Origin: a bacterium
GTDB taxonomy: Bacteria > Zhuqueibacterota > QNDG01 > JAFGCO01
NCBI GenBank assembly: GCA_016932575.1
Contig: JAFGCO010000047.1
Coordinates: 1-24,482, forward strand
Length of the DNA stretch: 24,482 nt
Direction of reading: 5' to 3'
Below the pieces are notes generated by a model that saw only the letters and a program-made list of their open reading frames with translations, had not been told where the DNA came from and ran no database searches. Below are positions 7,496-15,340 of this stretch, one piece after another. Every line of letters begins with the position of its first letter. The first letter of the stretch is position 1. The translations under genes were made by a program, and so were the position numbers.

Positions 7496-7546
7496 GCAGC
7501 TGACTGGCAATGTTTTAAGTCATCCCACTGTCAGTACGTCGGCTGC
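7496..7546 (+). promoter_or_regulatory. Long stem-loop abutting the ribosome binding site of the barrel gene
   Basis: GCAGCTGAC (7496-7504) can pair with GTCGGCTGC (7538-7546), nine pairs including one G-U, leaving a 33-base loop. It ends two bases before AAGGAGG (7549-7555). CTGAC (7500-7504) could instead pair with GTCAG (7530-7534), so two exclusive folds exist. No T run follows, so translation control or mRNA processing is likelier than termination. Confidence 0.3.
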
Positions 7547-7561
7547 TCAAGGAGGTTTTAA

Positions 7562-8305
7562 ATGAACGCAAAATGTCATGCAATACACAGACTGGCTGGC
7601 AGTATGATCATTATTTTTTTCTTGACTCCTCTCTATTCAAAGGAAAATACGACTGATCATTCACAGAATGTTGTTTCCGGATTATATTCAATCCAATTTA
7701 AAATTGATCGGTTTTTTACATTGAGTTCCTTCGAAGGTTCACTGATATCCTTTACAAAACACATTTCAGAAAACAAATCTGTCAGGCTCGGAGTCAGTGC
7801 TTATGGTGAAACATATGATACTGATGACAACAGTTGGGCGAATGCTGATTATATAGAGCATACAGACAATTGTAAAACGACTCACAATCTGACGATCGTG
7901 ACCAATATTCTCTTTTACCCGAATTCAAAAAACACGATAAAATTTTATTACGGTCTTGGCCCTTTATTTCAATATTCAAGAAATAAAGATAATAAATATA
8001 TAGACCTATATGATGATGCAATATCTGATGATGAATTGATATCACATTATGCCGCCAAGGATACTGAACAATTATTCGGATTCGGCATGAATTTTACATG
8101 GGGTGCAGAATGGTTTCCATATAAACACATCAGTCTTTTGGCTGAATATGGTGCAGATTTTATCTACAGCATTTCAAATCGTGAGACGCGGCTGGAAAAT
8201 TTTTACGATTCACACGATCATAAATTATCCGAAAAAAAATTACCAAAATATTCATTCTATCCGTCGAATGTAAAATTCGGGATTTCGATCTATTTAAATA
8301 AGTGA
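7562..8305 (+). CDS. Putative outer-membrane beta-barrel protein
   Basis: 247 residues. Signal peptide about 1-26 (LAGSMIIIFFLTPLYSKE). The rest alternates aromatic/hydrophobic with polar residues, as in small outer-membrane barrels: IKFYYGLGPLFQYSRN, FGFGMNFTWGAEWFPYKHISLLAEYGADFIYS and a C-terminal strand VKFGISIYLNK. Two charged acidic loops (DTDDNSWANADYIEH and the DLYDDAISDDEL stretch) would face outward. AAGGAGG seven bases before ATG fixes the start. It follows the GH3 gene by 88 bases and may be co-transcribed. The gene is more AT-rich than its downstream neighbours. I do not recognise a specific family; a porin-like, lipid-transport or structural role is possible. Confidence 0.75.
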   Translation: MNAKCHAIHRLAGSMIIIFFLTPLYSKENTTDHSQNVVSGLYSIQFKIDRFFTLSSFEGSLISFTKHISENKSVRLGVSAYGETYDTDDNSWANADYIEHTDNCKTTHNLTIVTNILFYPNSKNTIKFYYGLGPLFQYSRNKDNKYIDLYDDAISDDELISHYAAKDTEQLFGFGMNFTWGAEWFPYKHISLLAEYGADFIYSISNRETRLENFYDSHDHKLSEKKLPKYSFYPSNVKFGISIYLNK

Positions 8306-8475
8306 ATCCTCCGATTACGATAATCAGCCGGGAAGTGCTTGCCAGGGGACTCATTGTGGTTGTTTTTCTAAAATCCCTTTCTTATCTTAGCAAATACTGC
8401 AGGAATTCTCCTGTTTCCGGTATTTTAATGATCTGCTTTGGATTATTGTTCGGTTATTTCGGCTTTTTAAAGTAA
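8302..8475 (+). CDS. Possible 57-residue hydrophobic peptide, GTG start overlapping the barrel stop
   Basis: A GTG at 8302-8304 overlaps the TGA of the barrel gene (GTGA), and the frame stays open to TAA at 8473-8475. The product would have two hydrophobic stretches (LARGLIVVVFLKSLSYL and SGILMICFGLLFGYFGFL) with basic residues around them, ending in Lys. The stop/start overlap and the membrane-like composition argue for a real small gene. The lack of its own ribosome binding site and its shortness argue against. Bases 8476-8686 hold no other frame or clear signal. Confidence 0.3.
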   Translation: MNPPITIISREVLARGLIVVVFLKSLSYLSKYCRNSPVSGILMICFGLLFGYFGFLK

Positions 8476-8686
8476 ATTGATGTTTTATCATCTGACAATT
8501 CAGACGGGAAATAAATATATCCATGGATGGTGCCGCGCATCACAACAGAGTGCAGAAATCACAAATCTGCTGCATGCCATAGGACGCCGGAAATGCATGT
8601 CTATCGGAAAAACTTGAAAAACCTGGTCGCAGGATAATAAAACAGGGATATTCATGATAACGATTTATTAAAGAGGAAATAAACCC

Positions 8687-9334
8687 ATGACACAGACCTT
8701 ATCCGATCACGACCGTGATCAGCTCGACAGGCTCGTCGCGGAAACAGAAAAAAACACAAATACCCAGATTGTGCTGGCCGTTATCAGGCGCAGCGACAAT
8801 TATGAGGAGCTGCCCTGGAAAGCTTTTGCTCTGGGGGCGTCTGTTGCCGGTCTGGTGATTCTCATTCTGAATCTGTTCTTTTGCACCTGGTACCAGCCGG
8901 AAACGGCACTTCTCATAGTGGCGGCGACACTTGCCGGCGGTTTTGTATTCGCGCTCCTGACTGTTCTGGAGCCGGGATTTGCGAAATGGTTTCTGTCTGC
9001 CCATCGCGCCAAAGTGGAAGTCAAACAATATGCGCAATCCCTTTTTCTGCAGCGGGAGCTGTTTGCCACCAGCCGGCGGACAGGCATTCTGCTGCTGGTC
9101 AGTCTGTTCGAGCGGAAGGTGGTTGTGCTTCCGGACAAGGGGCTGAATGACCAGCTCACAAAGAAAGCCATGAAACGCGTGATTGCTGAGATGACACCAC
9201 TGCTTAAACGGAAAAAAACATGCGAGGCATTTGAAGCGGGCCTGAAACGATTGTCTCGTATACTGGCAGCAGAGTCGCCGGGAATCGCTAAAAATGAACT
9301 GCCTGACCAGATCATCGAGGAGAAGGGCGTATGA
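8687..9334 (+). CDS. TPM-domain membrane protein
   Basis: 215 residues. An N-terminal TPM-type (Psb32/YgcG-like) start (HDRDQLDRLVAETEKNTNTQIVLAV) is interrupted by two membrane spans, about 44-66 and 70-93. The domain then resumes (RAKVEVKQYAQSLFLQRELFATSRRTGILLLVSLFERKVVVLPDKGL), followed by a basic helix region (LLKRKKTCEAFEAGLKRL). This split arrangement is typical of the short TPM partner in LemA-TPM-TPM operons. The biochemical role of bacterial TPM proteins is unsettled; related plant domains have phosphatase activity or act in photosystem repair. AGAGGAAAT precedes the ATG. Its stop overlaps the next start by four bases (ATGA), so the two products are probably made together. Confidence 0.85.
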   Translation: MTQTLSDHDRDQLDRLVAETEKNTNTQIVLAVIRRSDNYEELPWKAFALGASVAGLVILILNLFFCTWYQPETALLIVAATLAGGFVFALLTVLEPGFAKWFLSAHRAKVEVKQYAQSLFLQRELFATSRRTGILLLVSLFERKVVVLPDKGLNDQLTKKAMKRVIAEMTPLLKRKKTCEAFEAGLKRLSRILAAESPGIAKNELPDQIIEEKGV

Positions 9335-10278
9335 AGACATCATTGAGAACCTTTATGCTGCCGGTCCTGATTCTGAGTTATTCAATGCTCACCGGAACGG
9401 ATATTCCTTACCTGACCGGCCGGGTGAATGATTATGCACAAATTCTTTCATCGGAAACACACCAGTCACTGACAGAAATCCTGAGGGCGCATGAAAACCG
9501 CACAGGCAATCAGATCGTCGTCCTGACCATTCCCACAATCGGCGGAGAGAGCATCGAAGAATATGCTGCCGATGTTTTTAAAGCGTGGGGGCTCGGGCAG
9601 AAAGGCATTGATAACGGCATTCTGATCGTCGTTGTTCCGAATGACCGTCGCATGCGAATTGAAGTGGGTTATGGACTGGAGCCGGCACTCACGGACGGGA
9701 TGGCCGGCCAGATCATCCGGACTGTCATGACACCAAGATTTAAAGACGGCAACTATGACGAAGGAATCGCCGGTGGCGCGAGAGCCGTCATCGGGGTGCT
9801 CGAGGGAGGTGAATTGCCGGATATGGCCGAAGACAGCGGATCATCGGCCGGGTCAAATGATTTTTTTGAGGGACCGGATCTTCCCATCAGAGAGCGCATT
9901 CTCATCGGCGCCTTTATTTTTGGCATTATCGGCCTGTTTACTGTGATGGGCATTCTTACGCCCGCCGGCGGCTGGTTTCTTTACTTCTTTCTCATACCGT
10001 TCTGGGCAATGTTCCCGATTGTCGTTGTCGGCTCAAGGGGTGCATTTGCATGCCTGATTACCTATCTGATTGCTTTTCCAATTGCAAAACTTATTATCAG
10101 AAACTCCAAATGGTATAAAAAAGCCAAAAAAGATATGCGCTCAAAAGGAAGGGCCTCTATCGGCGGTTTCCGGTTCACATCCGGCGGTTCCGGCAGATCC
10201 TGGAGTTCAGGCAGCAGCTCCAGCTTTTCAGGAGGAGGCGGATCATCGGGCGGCGGTGGCGCTTCCGGAAGCTGGTAA
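9331..10278 (+). CDS. YgcG-like TPM-domain protein with Gly/Ser-rich tail
   Basis: 315 residues. Signal peptide about 1-25 (FMLPVLILSYSMLTGTDIP). The TPM domain spans about 30-155: LTGRVNDYAQILS, ENRTGNQIVVLTIPTIGG, YAADVFKAWGLGQKGIDNGI, LIVVVPNDRRMRIEVGYGLE and GGARAVIGVLEGG. Two to three membrane spans lie at about 189-255, followed by a basic cytoplasmic stretch and a low-complexity Gly/Ser tail ending GGGGASGSW, a hallmark of the family. It is translationally coupled to the preceding TPM gene. The usual third partner, LemA, is not seen on either side within this window. Function unknown; envelope stress or membrane-protein maintenance is often proposed. Confidence 0.9.
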   Translation: MKTSLRTFMLPVLILSYSMLTGTDIPYLTGRVNDYAQILSSETHQSLTEILRAHENRTGNQIVVLTIPTIGGESIEEYAADVFKAWGLGQKGIDNGILIVVVPNDRRMRIEVGYGLEPALTDGMAGQIIRTVMTPRFKDGNYDEGIAGGARAVIGVLEGGELPDMAEDSGSSAGSNDFFEGPDLPIRERILIGAFIFGIIGLFTVMGILTPAGGWFLYFFLIPFWAMFPIVVVGSRGAFACLITYLIAFPIAKLIIRNSKWYKKAKKDMRSKGRASIGGFRFTSGGSGRSWSSGSSSSFSGGGGSSGGGGASGSW

Positions 10279-10316
10279 ATATCATACGACGAAGATAAGA
10301 CATTTCACATCGCCAG

Positions 10317-11177
10317 ATGATAAATTCAATGAAAAATTTGATGAAAAACCGCATTTGCCTCGTCACCGGGGGCACATCCGGTGTCGGCAGAGCCATTGCC
10401 GCTGGATTGACGGAGCTCGGCGCCATAGTAATTATCGTATCCAAAAGTGCCGAACGTGGCGCCGCCGCTGTGAAAGATTTCCGCAGGAAAACCGGAAATT
10501 CACAGACTTTCTATCGGACTCTCGATCTGGAAAAACCGGACCGTATACCCCGGTTTGTTGAACAATTCAGACAGGAATTTCAGACGCTTCATGTGTTGTC
10601 GAACAATGCGGCCGTGTTTCCCCGCAAGACTGAATTCACGCCAGGCGGTATGGAAAAAATATTCGCGGTGAATTATCTCGCGCATTTCGTGCTGACATAT
10701 TCTCTGCTGGACCTGCTAAAATCAAGCGCCCCCTCACGCATCCTTATCGTATCCGGAAGCCCGTCAATACTCAAATATGGAAAAATAAATATGGATGACA
10801 TGCCTCCGAAAAAACCGGTGCATCCATTCAGGGCCACTTATCTTGCAGCTCTTGCGAAAGTCGCGTTTTCTTATGAGCTGGCCAGACGTCTCGAGGGCTC
10901 CGGTGTCACTTCAAACACATTCCATCCCGGACTGGTAAAAACGAATCTGACCCGGCACTTTCCCTGGATTTTCCGAATACCGGTCAGCCTGGCCCAGATC
11001 TTTTTTTCACAGCGCTGCGATACCGGTGTTTATCTGGCCTCCTCGCATGAAGTGGAGGGAATCACCAGTCAATTCTTTAAGCGCAAAAAAATCGTCTCTT
11101 TTCATCCAAAGCAGCCTCTGGAAGCCTACGCATCCGAGTTGTGGGAAAAAAGCAAACAATGGACGGGTTTGAAATGA
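10317..11177 (+). CDS. Short-chain dehydrogenase/reductase with atypical active site
   Basis: 286 residues. A Rossmann fold starts with LVTGGTSGVGRAIAAGL (TGxxxGxG), followed by a DLEKP strand, LSNNAAVFP (NNAG-like) and RILIVSGSPS, where S146 or S148 could be the catalytic serine. HPGLVKTNLTRHF marks the substrate-side loop. In retinol-dehydrogenase-like SDRs the next motif is YSxSKLANxxFxxELARRL. Here it reads TYLAALAKVAFSYELARRL, so in that alignment the Tyr is shifted by one and the Lys is Ala. Substrate unknown. The start is uncertain (ATG 10317, 10329 or 10341, none with a clear ribosome binding site). It sits 38 bases after the TPM gene and 20 before photolyase, so a role with the downstream light-protection genes is possible but unproven. 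Confidence 0.85.
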   Translation: MINSMKNLMKNRICLVTGGTSGVGRAIAAGLTELGAIVIIVSKSAERGAAAVKDFRRKTGNSQTFYRTLDLEKPDRIPRFVEQFRQEFQTLHVLSNNAAVFPRKTEFTPGGMEKIFAVNYLAHFVLTYSLLDLLKSSAPSRILIVSGSPSILKYGKINMDDMPPKKPVHPFRATYLAALAKVAFSYELARRLEGSGVTSNTFHPGLVKTNLTRHFPWIFRIPVSLAQIFFSQRCDTGVYLASSHEVEGITSQFFKRKKIVSFHPKQPLEAYASELWEKSKQWTGLK

Positions 11178-11197
11178 CAGAAATTACAGGACGCTGA

Positions 11198-12550
11198 ATG
11201 ATCAATGCCGGCAGGATTCACAGCCTGAATCAGTTGGAATATCAATCCGGATCCGTGGTGTACTGGATGAGCCGTGACCAGCGGGTTCGGGATAACTGGG
11301 CGCTGCTCTACGCACAAAATCAGGCATTGAAATACCGGGTGCCGCTGAAGGTGGTTTTCTGCCGGGCACCCAAGTTCCTGGGCGCCCGGAAACAGCAATA
11401 CGCATTCATGATGGAGGGGCTCAGGCAGGTCAGTCAGGATCTGAATCTGCTGCATATCCCCTTTCACTGGCTGAAGGGAGACCCTGAAAAGGAAGTACCC
11501 GAATTTTTAAACCGGACCCGGGCTGGCCTTTTGGTCACCGACTTCGATCCGCTGAAAATCAAGAAACGGTGGAAAGAAAAAGTCTGCATGAATGTCAGCA
11601 TACCGGTTGCCGACGTGGACACGCATAATATCATCCCCTGCCGGATTGCCTCTGACAAACAGGAATATGCGGCCTATACTCTCCGTCCGAAAATCCACAG
11701 GAAACTGTACGAATTTTTAGAGCCCTTTCCTGAGCTGAAGCCGCATCCGTTTTCAATACAAACCGGGAGTGCAGACCAAACCGGCGAAAAAATCGGAACG
11801 GACGATTTAAAAATCAAAGAAACCGGCGACCGGACGCAATTTTTTCAATCAGGAGAAAAGCATGCCTTTAGCGTATTGGAGCGGTTCATCCGGGAAAAGC
11901 TGGATCACTATTCCCGGGATCGAAATGATCCGGCAAAAGACGGTATCTCGGGCTTATCCCCGTATCTGCATTTCGGACAGATATCGGCCCAGAAAATCGC
12001 CATTGAGGTCATGGAAACCGATGTGAATGAGGTTTCCAAAGAATCATTTTTGGAAGAACTGATCGTCCGGCGGGAACTTTCTGACAATTATTGCTATTAC
12101 AATAACAATTATGATTCATTTGAAGGCTTTCCCCAGTGGGCCCGGAAGACACTGTCCGCACACCGGAGAGATCCGCGTGAGAACATTTATCAATGGGAAC
12201 AATTCGAAAATGCCGAAACCCATGACCCGCTCTGGAACGCCGCACAGATGGAAATGGTAAAAAAAGGCAAAATGCACGGATACATACGCATGTACTGGGC
12301 GAAAAAAATTCTGGAATGGACCTCTTCGGTGGAAGCAGCCGTGGAAACAGCCATCGCCCTGAACGATAAATATGAACTGGACGGAAGAGATCCAAACGGT
12401 TATACCGGCATTGCCTGGGCCATCGGGGGTGTGCACGACCGCGCCTGGTTCGAGCGGCCGGTATTCGGCAAGGTGCGTTATATGAGCGAGCGGGGCTGCC
12501 GCTCGAAATTCGATGTGGATCAGTATATTCAGCAAATTGAACGTTTATAA
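11198..12550 (+). CDS. phr: Class II deoxyribodipyrimidine photolyase
   Basis: 450 residues, normal for class II CPD photolyases. The N-terminal alpha/beta domain has VVYWMSRDQRVRDNWALLYA, LLVTDFDPLKIKKRW, and DTHNIIPCRIASDKQEYAAY followed by TLRPKIH. The C-terminal FAD domain has DGISGLSPYLHFGQIS, ELIVRRELSDNYCYY, MHGYIRMYWAKKILEW and DPNGYTGIAWAIGG. These are class II signatures. The enzyme splits UV-made cyclobutane pyrimidine dimers in DNA using blue/near-UV light and reduced FAD. It lies between the SDR and the TPR-like/carotenoid genes, 12 bases before the latter, in a layout consistent with co-expression of photorepair and photoprotection. The start ATG at 11198 gives the expected N-terminus. 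Confidence 0.95.
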   Translation: MINAGRIHSLNQLEYQSGSVVYWMSRDQRVRDNWALLYAQNQALKYRVPLKVVFCRAPKFLGARKQQYAFMMEGLRQVSQDLNLLHIPFHWLKGDPEKEVPEFLNRTRAGLLVTDFDPLKIKKRWKEKVCMNVSIPVADVDTHNIIPCRIASDKQEYAAYTLRPKIHRKLYEFLEPFPELKPHPFSIQTGSADQTGEKIGTDDLKIKETGDRTQFFQSGEKHAFSVLERFIREKLDHYSRDRNDPAKDGISGLSPYLHFGQISAQKIAIEVMETDVNEVSKESFLEELIVRRELSDNYCYYNNNYDSFEGFPQWARKTLSAHRRDPRENIYQWEQFENAETHDPLWNAAQMEMVKKGKMHGYIRMYWAKKILEWTSSVEAAVETAIALNDKYELDGRDPNGYTGIAWAIGGVHDRAWFERPVFGKVRYMSERGCRSKFDVDQYIQQIERL

Positions 12551-12562
12551 ACAAGCGTTATA

Positions 12563-13159
12563 ATGAGACATTTGACTTTATCAGATAACAGAACATACAG
12601 AATTTACCTGCTAATCTTCGCATGGATGTGTATCCTGGGAGGACAGGACTCCCTGACCGCCTCGGAATCGCTGCTCATACACCGGGCGAGGCAGCTTTTT
12701 TACCAAAGCGTGGAACACAAGGATTCACTTGAAAAAGCCATCCGGCTTTTCAAAATAATAGAAAAAAACGAAGCATATGAAGGCATGGCCTTAACGTATA
12801 TCGGCGCGCTCACCGCGCTGAAAGGAAAATTCGCATTTTTACCCATAACAAAATATCGTCGGGTTCTGCATGGCCTTGAGCTCATGGATCAGGGCATCCG
12901 AAAAAGCCCCGGCAATATCGAAGCGCGGTTCATCCGGGGTATGACATGCTTTTACCTGCCGTTTTTTTTCGACAGAAAAAAAACGGCGCATGAGGATTTC
13001 AGGCACATTGTCCGTAAATTGCACACAGAAGCCGATCACTATGATGCCGGTCTCATCATGAATGTGACGGATTTTCTGATAGAAAACGCTGAATTGACTT
13101 CTGAAGAATCAGAGAGGATCAAACAGATACAAATCCGGGTTCGTGAAAATGAGGATTGA
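12563..13159 (+). CDS. Exported TPR-like protein in the carotenoid cluster
   Basis: 198 residues. A hydrophobic N-terminus (YRIYLLIFAWMCILGGQ) serves as signal peptide or anchor. Helix pairs follow that resemble tetratricopeptide repeats: LIHRARQLFYQSVEHKDSLEKAIRLFKIIEK, then AYEGMALTYIGALTALKGKF and IRKSPGNIEARFIRGMTCFYLP. It begins 12 bases after the photolyase stop, and its 3' end overlaps the lycopene cyclase start, so translation is likely coupled. No enzyme motif is visible. It may be a periplasmic scaffold for pigment enzymes or transport, but that rests only on position. Confidence 0.75.
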   Translation: MRHLTLSDNRTYRIYLLIFAWMCILGGQDSLTASESLLIHRARQLFYQSVEHKDSLEKAIRLFKIIEKNEAYEGMALTYIGALTALKGKFAFLPITKYRRVLHGLELMDQGIRKSPGNIEARFIRGMTCFYLPFFFDRKKTAHEDFRHIVRKLHTEADHYDAGLIMNVTDFLIENAELTSEESERIKQIQIRVRENED

Positions 13160-13826
13160 ATATCTGTCGTTGAATTTATTGATTATTATCGGGCCTCTTC
13201 TGTTGAGTTTCGATCAAAAGGTTCGGTTTGTCAGATACTGGCCAAAAGCTCTGTCGAGTATCGTGCTGGTCATGATTCCTTTTCTTCTCTGGGATGCGGC
13301 AGTCAGCGGTCTCCACTGGCACTTCAATGAAAAATACACCCTTCCGTTCCGTTTTTTGGGCCTGCCTGCGGGCGAGATCCTTTTTTTCATTTCGGTCCCT
13401 TTCGCCTGCCTGTTCATCTGGCAGATCATTGTCACCCATCATAAGATCGTCTGGATAAATAATCATCAATGCTTATGGCTGTTTACGGGAGCCGGAATTT
13501 TATCGGGTCTTTTGTTCATACTGTGGGATAAGCCGTATACTTCCATTGTCTGTTTCGGGCTTGCATTGACAATAGGCATGGACAAACTGCTGAAAACGCA
13601 TATCCTCTCACAAAAAAGAATCTTTCTGTTTTTTATTATATTAACCGGTCTCATTCTTGTTTTTAACGGGTATTTAACGGCGCGGCCGGTGGTACTTTAC
13701 GACAGTCGTTATTTTTTAAATATCCGGATATGGACCATCCCGATTGAAGATTTCGCATACGGATATGCACTCATTTTATTGTGCACGATCGGTTTTGAAA
13801 AATTAAAAGGACGGTCTAATGCCTAA
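13149..13826 (+). CDS. Heterodimer-type (CrtYcd) lycopene cyclase-like membrane protein
   Basis: 225 residues from ATG 13149 (GTG 13143 is an alternative); the start overlaps the TPR-like gene by 11 bases. There are about six to seven membrane spans. Two halves each carry the lycopene-cyclase-domain motif: LGLPAGEILFFISVPFACLFIW in the first and WTIPIEDFAYGY in the second. WDAAVSGLHWHFNEKY is also typical. This is the fused CrtYc-CrtYd form found in Bacteroidota, which closes the beta ring on lycopene ends. The first-half motif, usually PxEE, is PAGE here. The second (PIED) keeps the acid pair. The last eight bases overlap the CrtD-like gene. Only one or two ends may be cyclised; the cluster content suggests one. 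Confidence 0.85.
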   Translation: MRIEYLSLNLLIIIGPLLLSFDQKVRFVRYWPKALSSIVLVMIPFLLWDAAVSGLHWHFNEKYTLPFRFLGLPAGEILFFISVPFACLFIWQIIVTHHKIVWINNHQCLWLFTGAGILSGLLFILWDKPYTSIVCFGLALTIGMDKLLKTHILSQKRIFLFFIILTGLILVFNGYLTARPVVLYDSRYFLNIRIWTIPIEDFAYGYALILLCTIGFEKLKGRSNA

Positions 13827-15303
13827 AAAAATCATCGTTATCGGAGGAGGGATCGGAGGGTTGAGCGGCGCGATCCGGCTTGCGAAAATGGGATACGATG
13901 TGCATCTGTATGAAAAAAATAAAATGCTTGGCGGAAAAATGGGCCGGATCTGCAGGGAAGGATTCACCTTTGATACAGGCCCCACACTGCTCACCATGCC
14001 CTTTGTGGTCGAAGAGCTGTTTCAATTTGCCGGTTTCGATGCTGCGGATATGCTGCAAATAACACCCGTCGAACCGGTCTGCCGGTATTTTTTCAGAGAT
14101 TCGGATCCGTTCGATGCCAGTGCCGATCAAAAAACAATGCAGCGAAACCTGATGAAACGGTTTCCGAAAGACATGGTCAATTATCAGCGTTTCATGCACT
14201 ACGCGGAACGTATTTACAATAAAACCGCACCGGTCTTTATTTTTTCACCGGTTCATGAAATCAGAAAACTCCTCAAATGGCAGGTTTTCCAAACCCTGCT
14301 GACCCTGTATCAAATCGATCCTTTCCGTACGGTGCATCAATCCGTAAAAAGGCATTTTCAGGATCCCCGGCTCGTTCAATTATTTGACCGGTATCCGACC
14401 TACAATGGATCGAATCCTTATCGAGCGCCCGCAACATTAAACGTGATTCCCTACGTTGAACTGGGACTCGGGGGGTATTATATCAAAGGAGGACTGTATT
14501 CACTCGTTGAATCGATGCAGAAAGCCGCGAAAACATTGAATGTCAAGATCCATACCGAAACTGAAGTCGAGCGTATTTGTCATGATAACCACCGGATTCA
14601 AGGGGTGAGTATCCATGGAGAAAAAATCGATGCGGATGCGGTGCTCTGCAATGCGGATGTTGTGACGAGCCATCACGATTTAATAGACGGGTTTCAAAAA
14701 AAAGCAAAGCGGCTGGGCCGGCTTGAACCTTCCCTTTCCGGATTGATTTTCTTTTGGGGGATCCGGGGAGAACATCCGAATCTCGGGCAGCATAATATAT
14801 TTTTCTCACAGGATTATCAAAAAGAGTTCACCCGGATATTTCAAGACCTGATCCCGTCTGAGGATCCGACAGTCTATGTATCGATTTCATCAAAATCGGA
14901 GTCCCGGCACGCACCCGAAGGATGTGAAAACTGGTTCGTCCTGGTCAATATGCCGTATTTAAATGAAAATCAGTCAGACGAAAATGAACTGACAAACCGG
15001 ATCCGTCAGGCAGTTCTTCAAAAACTGAAAACCTGCGGACTGGACATTGAAAAAAACATTCTTATTGAAAAAACCATCACACCCCGGGATATCGCGATCC
15101 GCTTTCGCAGCAATCGCGGCAGCATTTACGGGATTTCATCCAATACCCTGAATTCTGCATTTAAACGGCCGCCCAACCGCAGCCGGCAGCTGCGCGGACT
15201 TTATTTTGCAGGCGGGTCAACGCATCCGGGCGGAGGTGTGCCTATGTGTATGCTGTCAGGTAAAATCGCCGCCGAGTTGATCAATGAATTTGAAAGCCGC
15301 TGA
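13819..15303 (+). CDS. crtD: CrtD-like carotenoid desaturase (FAD-dependent)
   Basis: 494 residues. An N-terminal FAD-binding motif (VIGGGIGGLSGAIRLAKMG; G9, G11, G14) is followed by LGGKMGR and FDTGPTLLTMP. The middle carries NPYRAPATLNVIPYVELGLG and GGLYSLVESMQKAA, and the end LYFAGGSTHPGGGVPMCMLSG. The family is CrtI/CrtN/CrtD. The ending GGSxHPGGGxPxCxLSGK is more like CrtD (1-hydroxycarotenoid 3,4-desaturase) than phytoene desaturase, and a better CrtI lies immediately downstream. CrtD would add a double bond next to the hydroxyl made by the CruF-like protein encoded at the end of this cluster. A carotene ketolase or a second phytoene desaturase cannot be excluded. Start AAAAGGACGG-ATG overlaps the cyclase gene by eight bases. 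Confidence 0.85.
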   Translation: MPKKIIVIGGGIGGLSGAIRLAKMGYDVHLYEKNKMLGGKMGRICREGFTFDTGPTLLTMPFVVEELFQFAGFDAADMLQITPVEPVCRYFFRDSDPFDASADQKTMQRNLMKRFPKDMVNYQRFMHYAERIYNKTAPVFIFSPVHEIRKLLKWQVFQTLLTLYQIDPFRTVHQSVKRHFQDPRLVQLFDRYPTYNGSNPYRAPATLNVIPYVELGLGGYYIKGGLYSLVESMQKAAKTLNVKIHTETEVERICHDNHRIQGVSIHGEKIDADAVLCNADVVTSHHDLIDGFQKKAKRLGRLEPSLSGLIFFWGIRGEHPNLGQHNIFFSQDYQKEFTRIFQDLIPSEDPTVYVSISSKSESRHAPEGCENWFVLVNMPYLNENQSDENELTNRIRQAVLQKLKTCGLDIEKNILIEKTITPRDIAIRFRSNRGSIYGISSNTLNSAFKRPPNRSRQLRGLYFAGGSTHPGGGVPMCMLSGKIAAELINEFESR

Positions 15304-15340
15304 GTCGGCAGGCAATGAATTCTGAACAGGAGAGTTTTAA

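Noticed and set aside
8699-9343. Long reverse-strand frame of 214 codons opposite the first TPM gene
   Set aside because: It lies wholly opposite a well-supported TPM gene, has no domain-like pattern and no ribosome binding site.
12009-12554. Reverse-strand frames of 181 and 139 codons opposite the photolyase 3' half
   Set aside because: The + strand carries unmistakable class II photolyase motifs there; the reverse products look like random shadow sequence.
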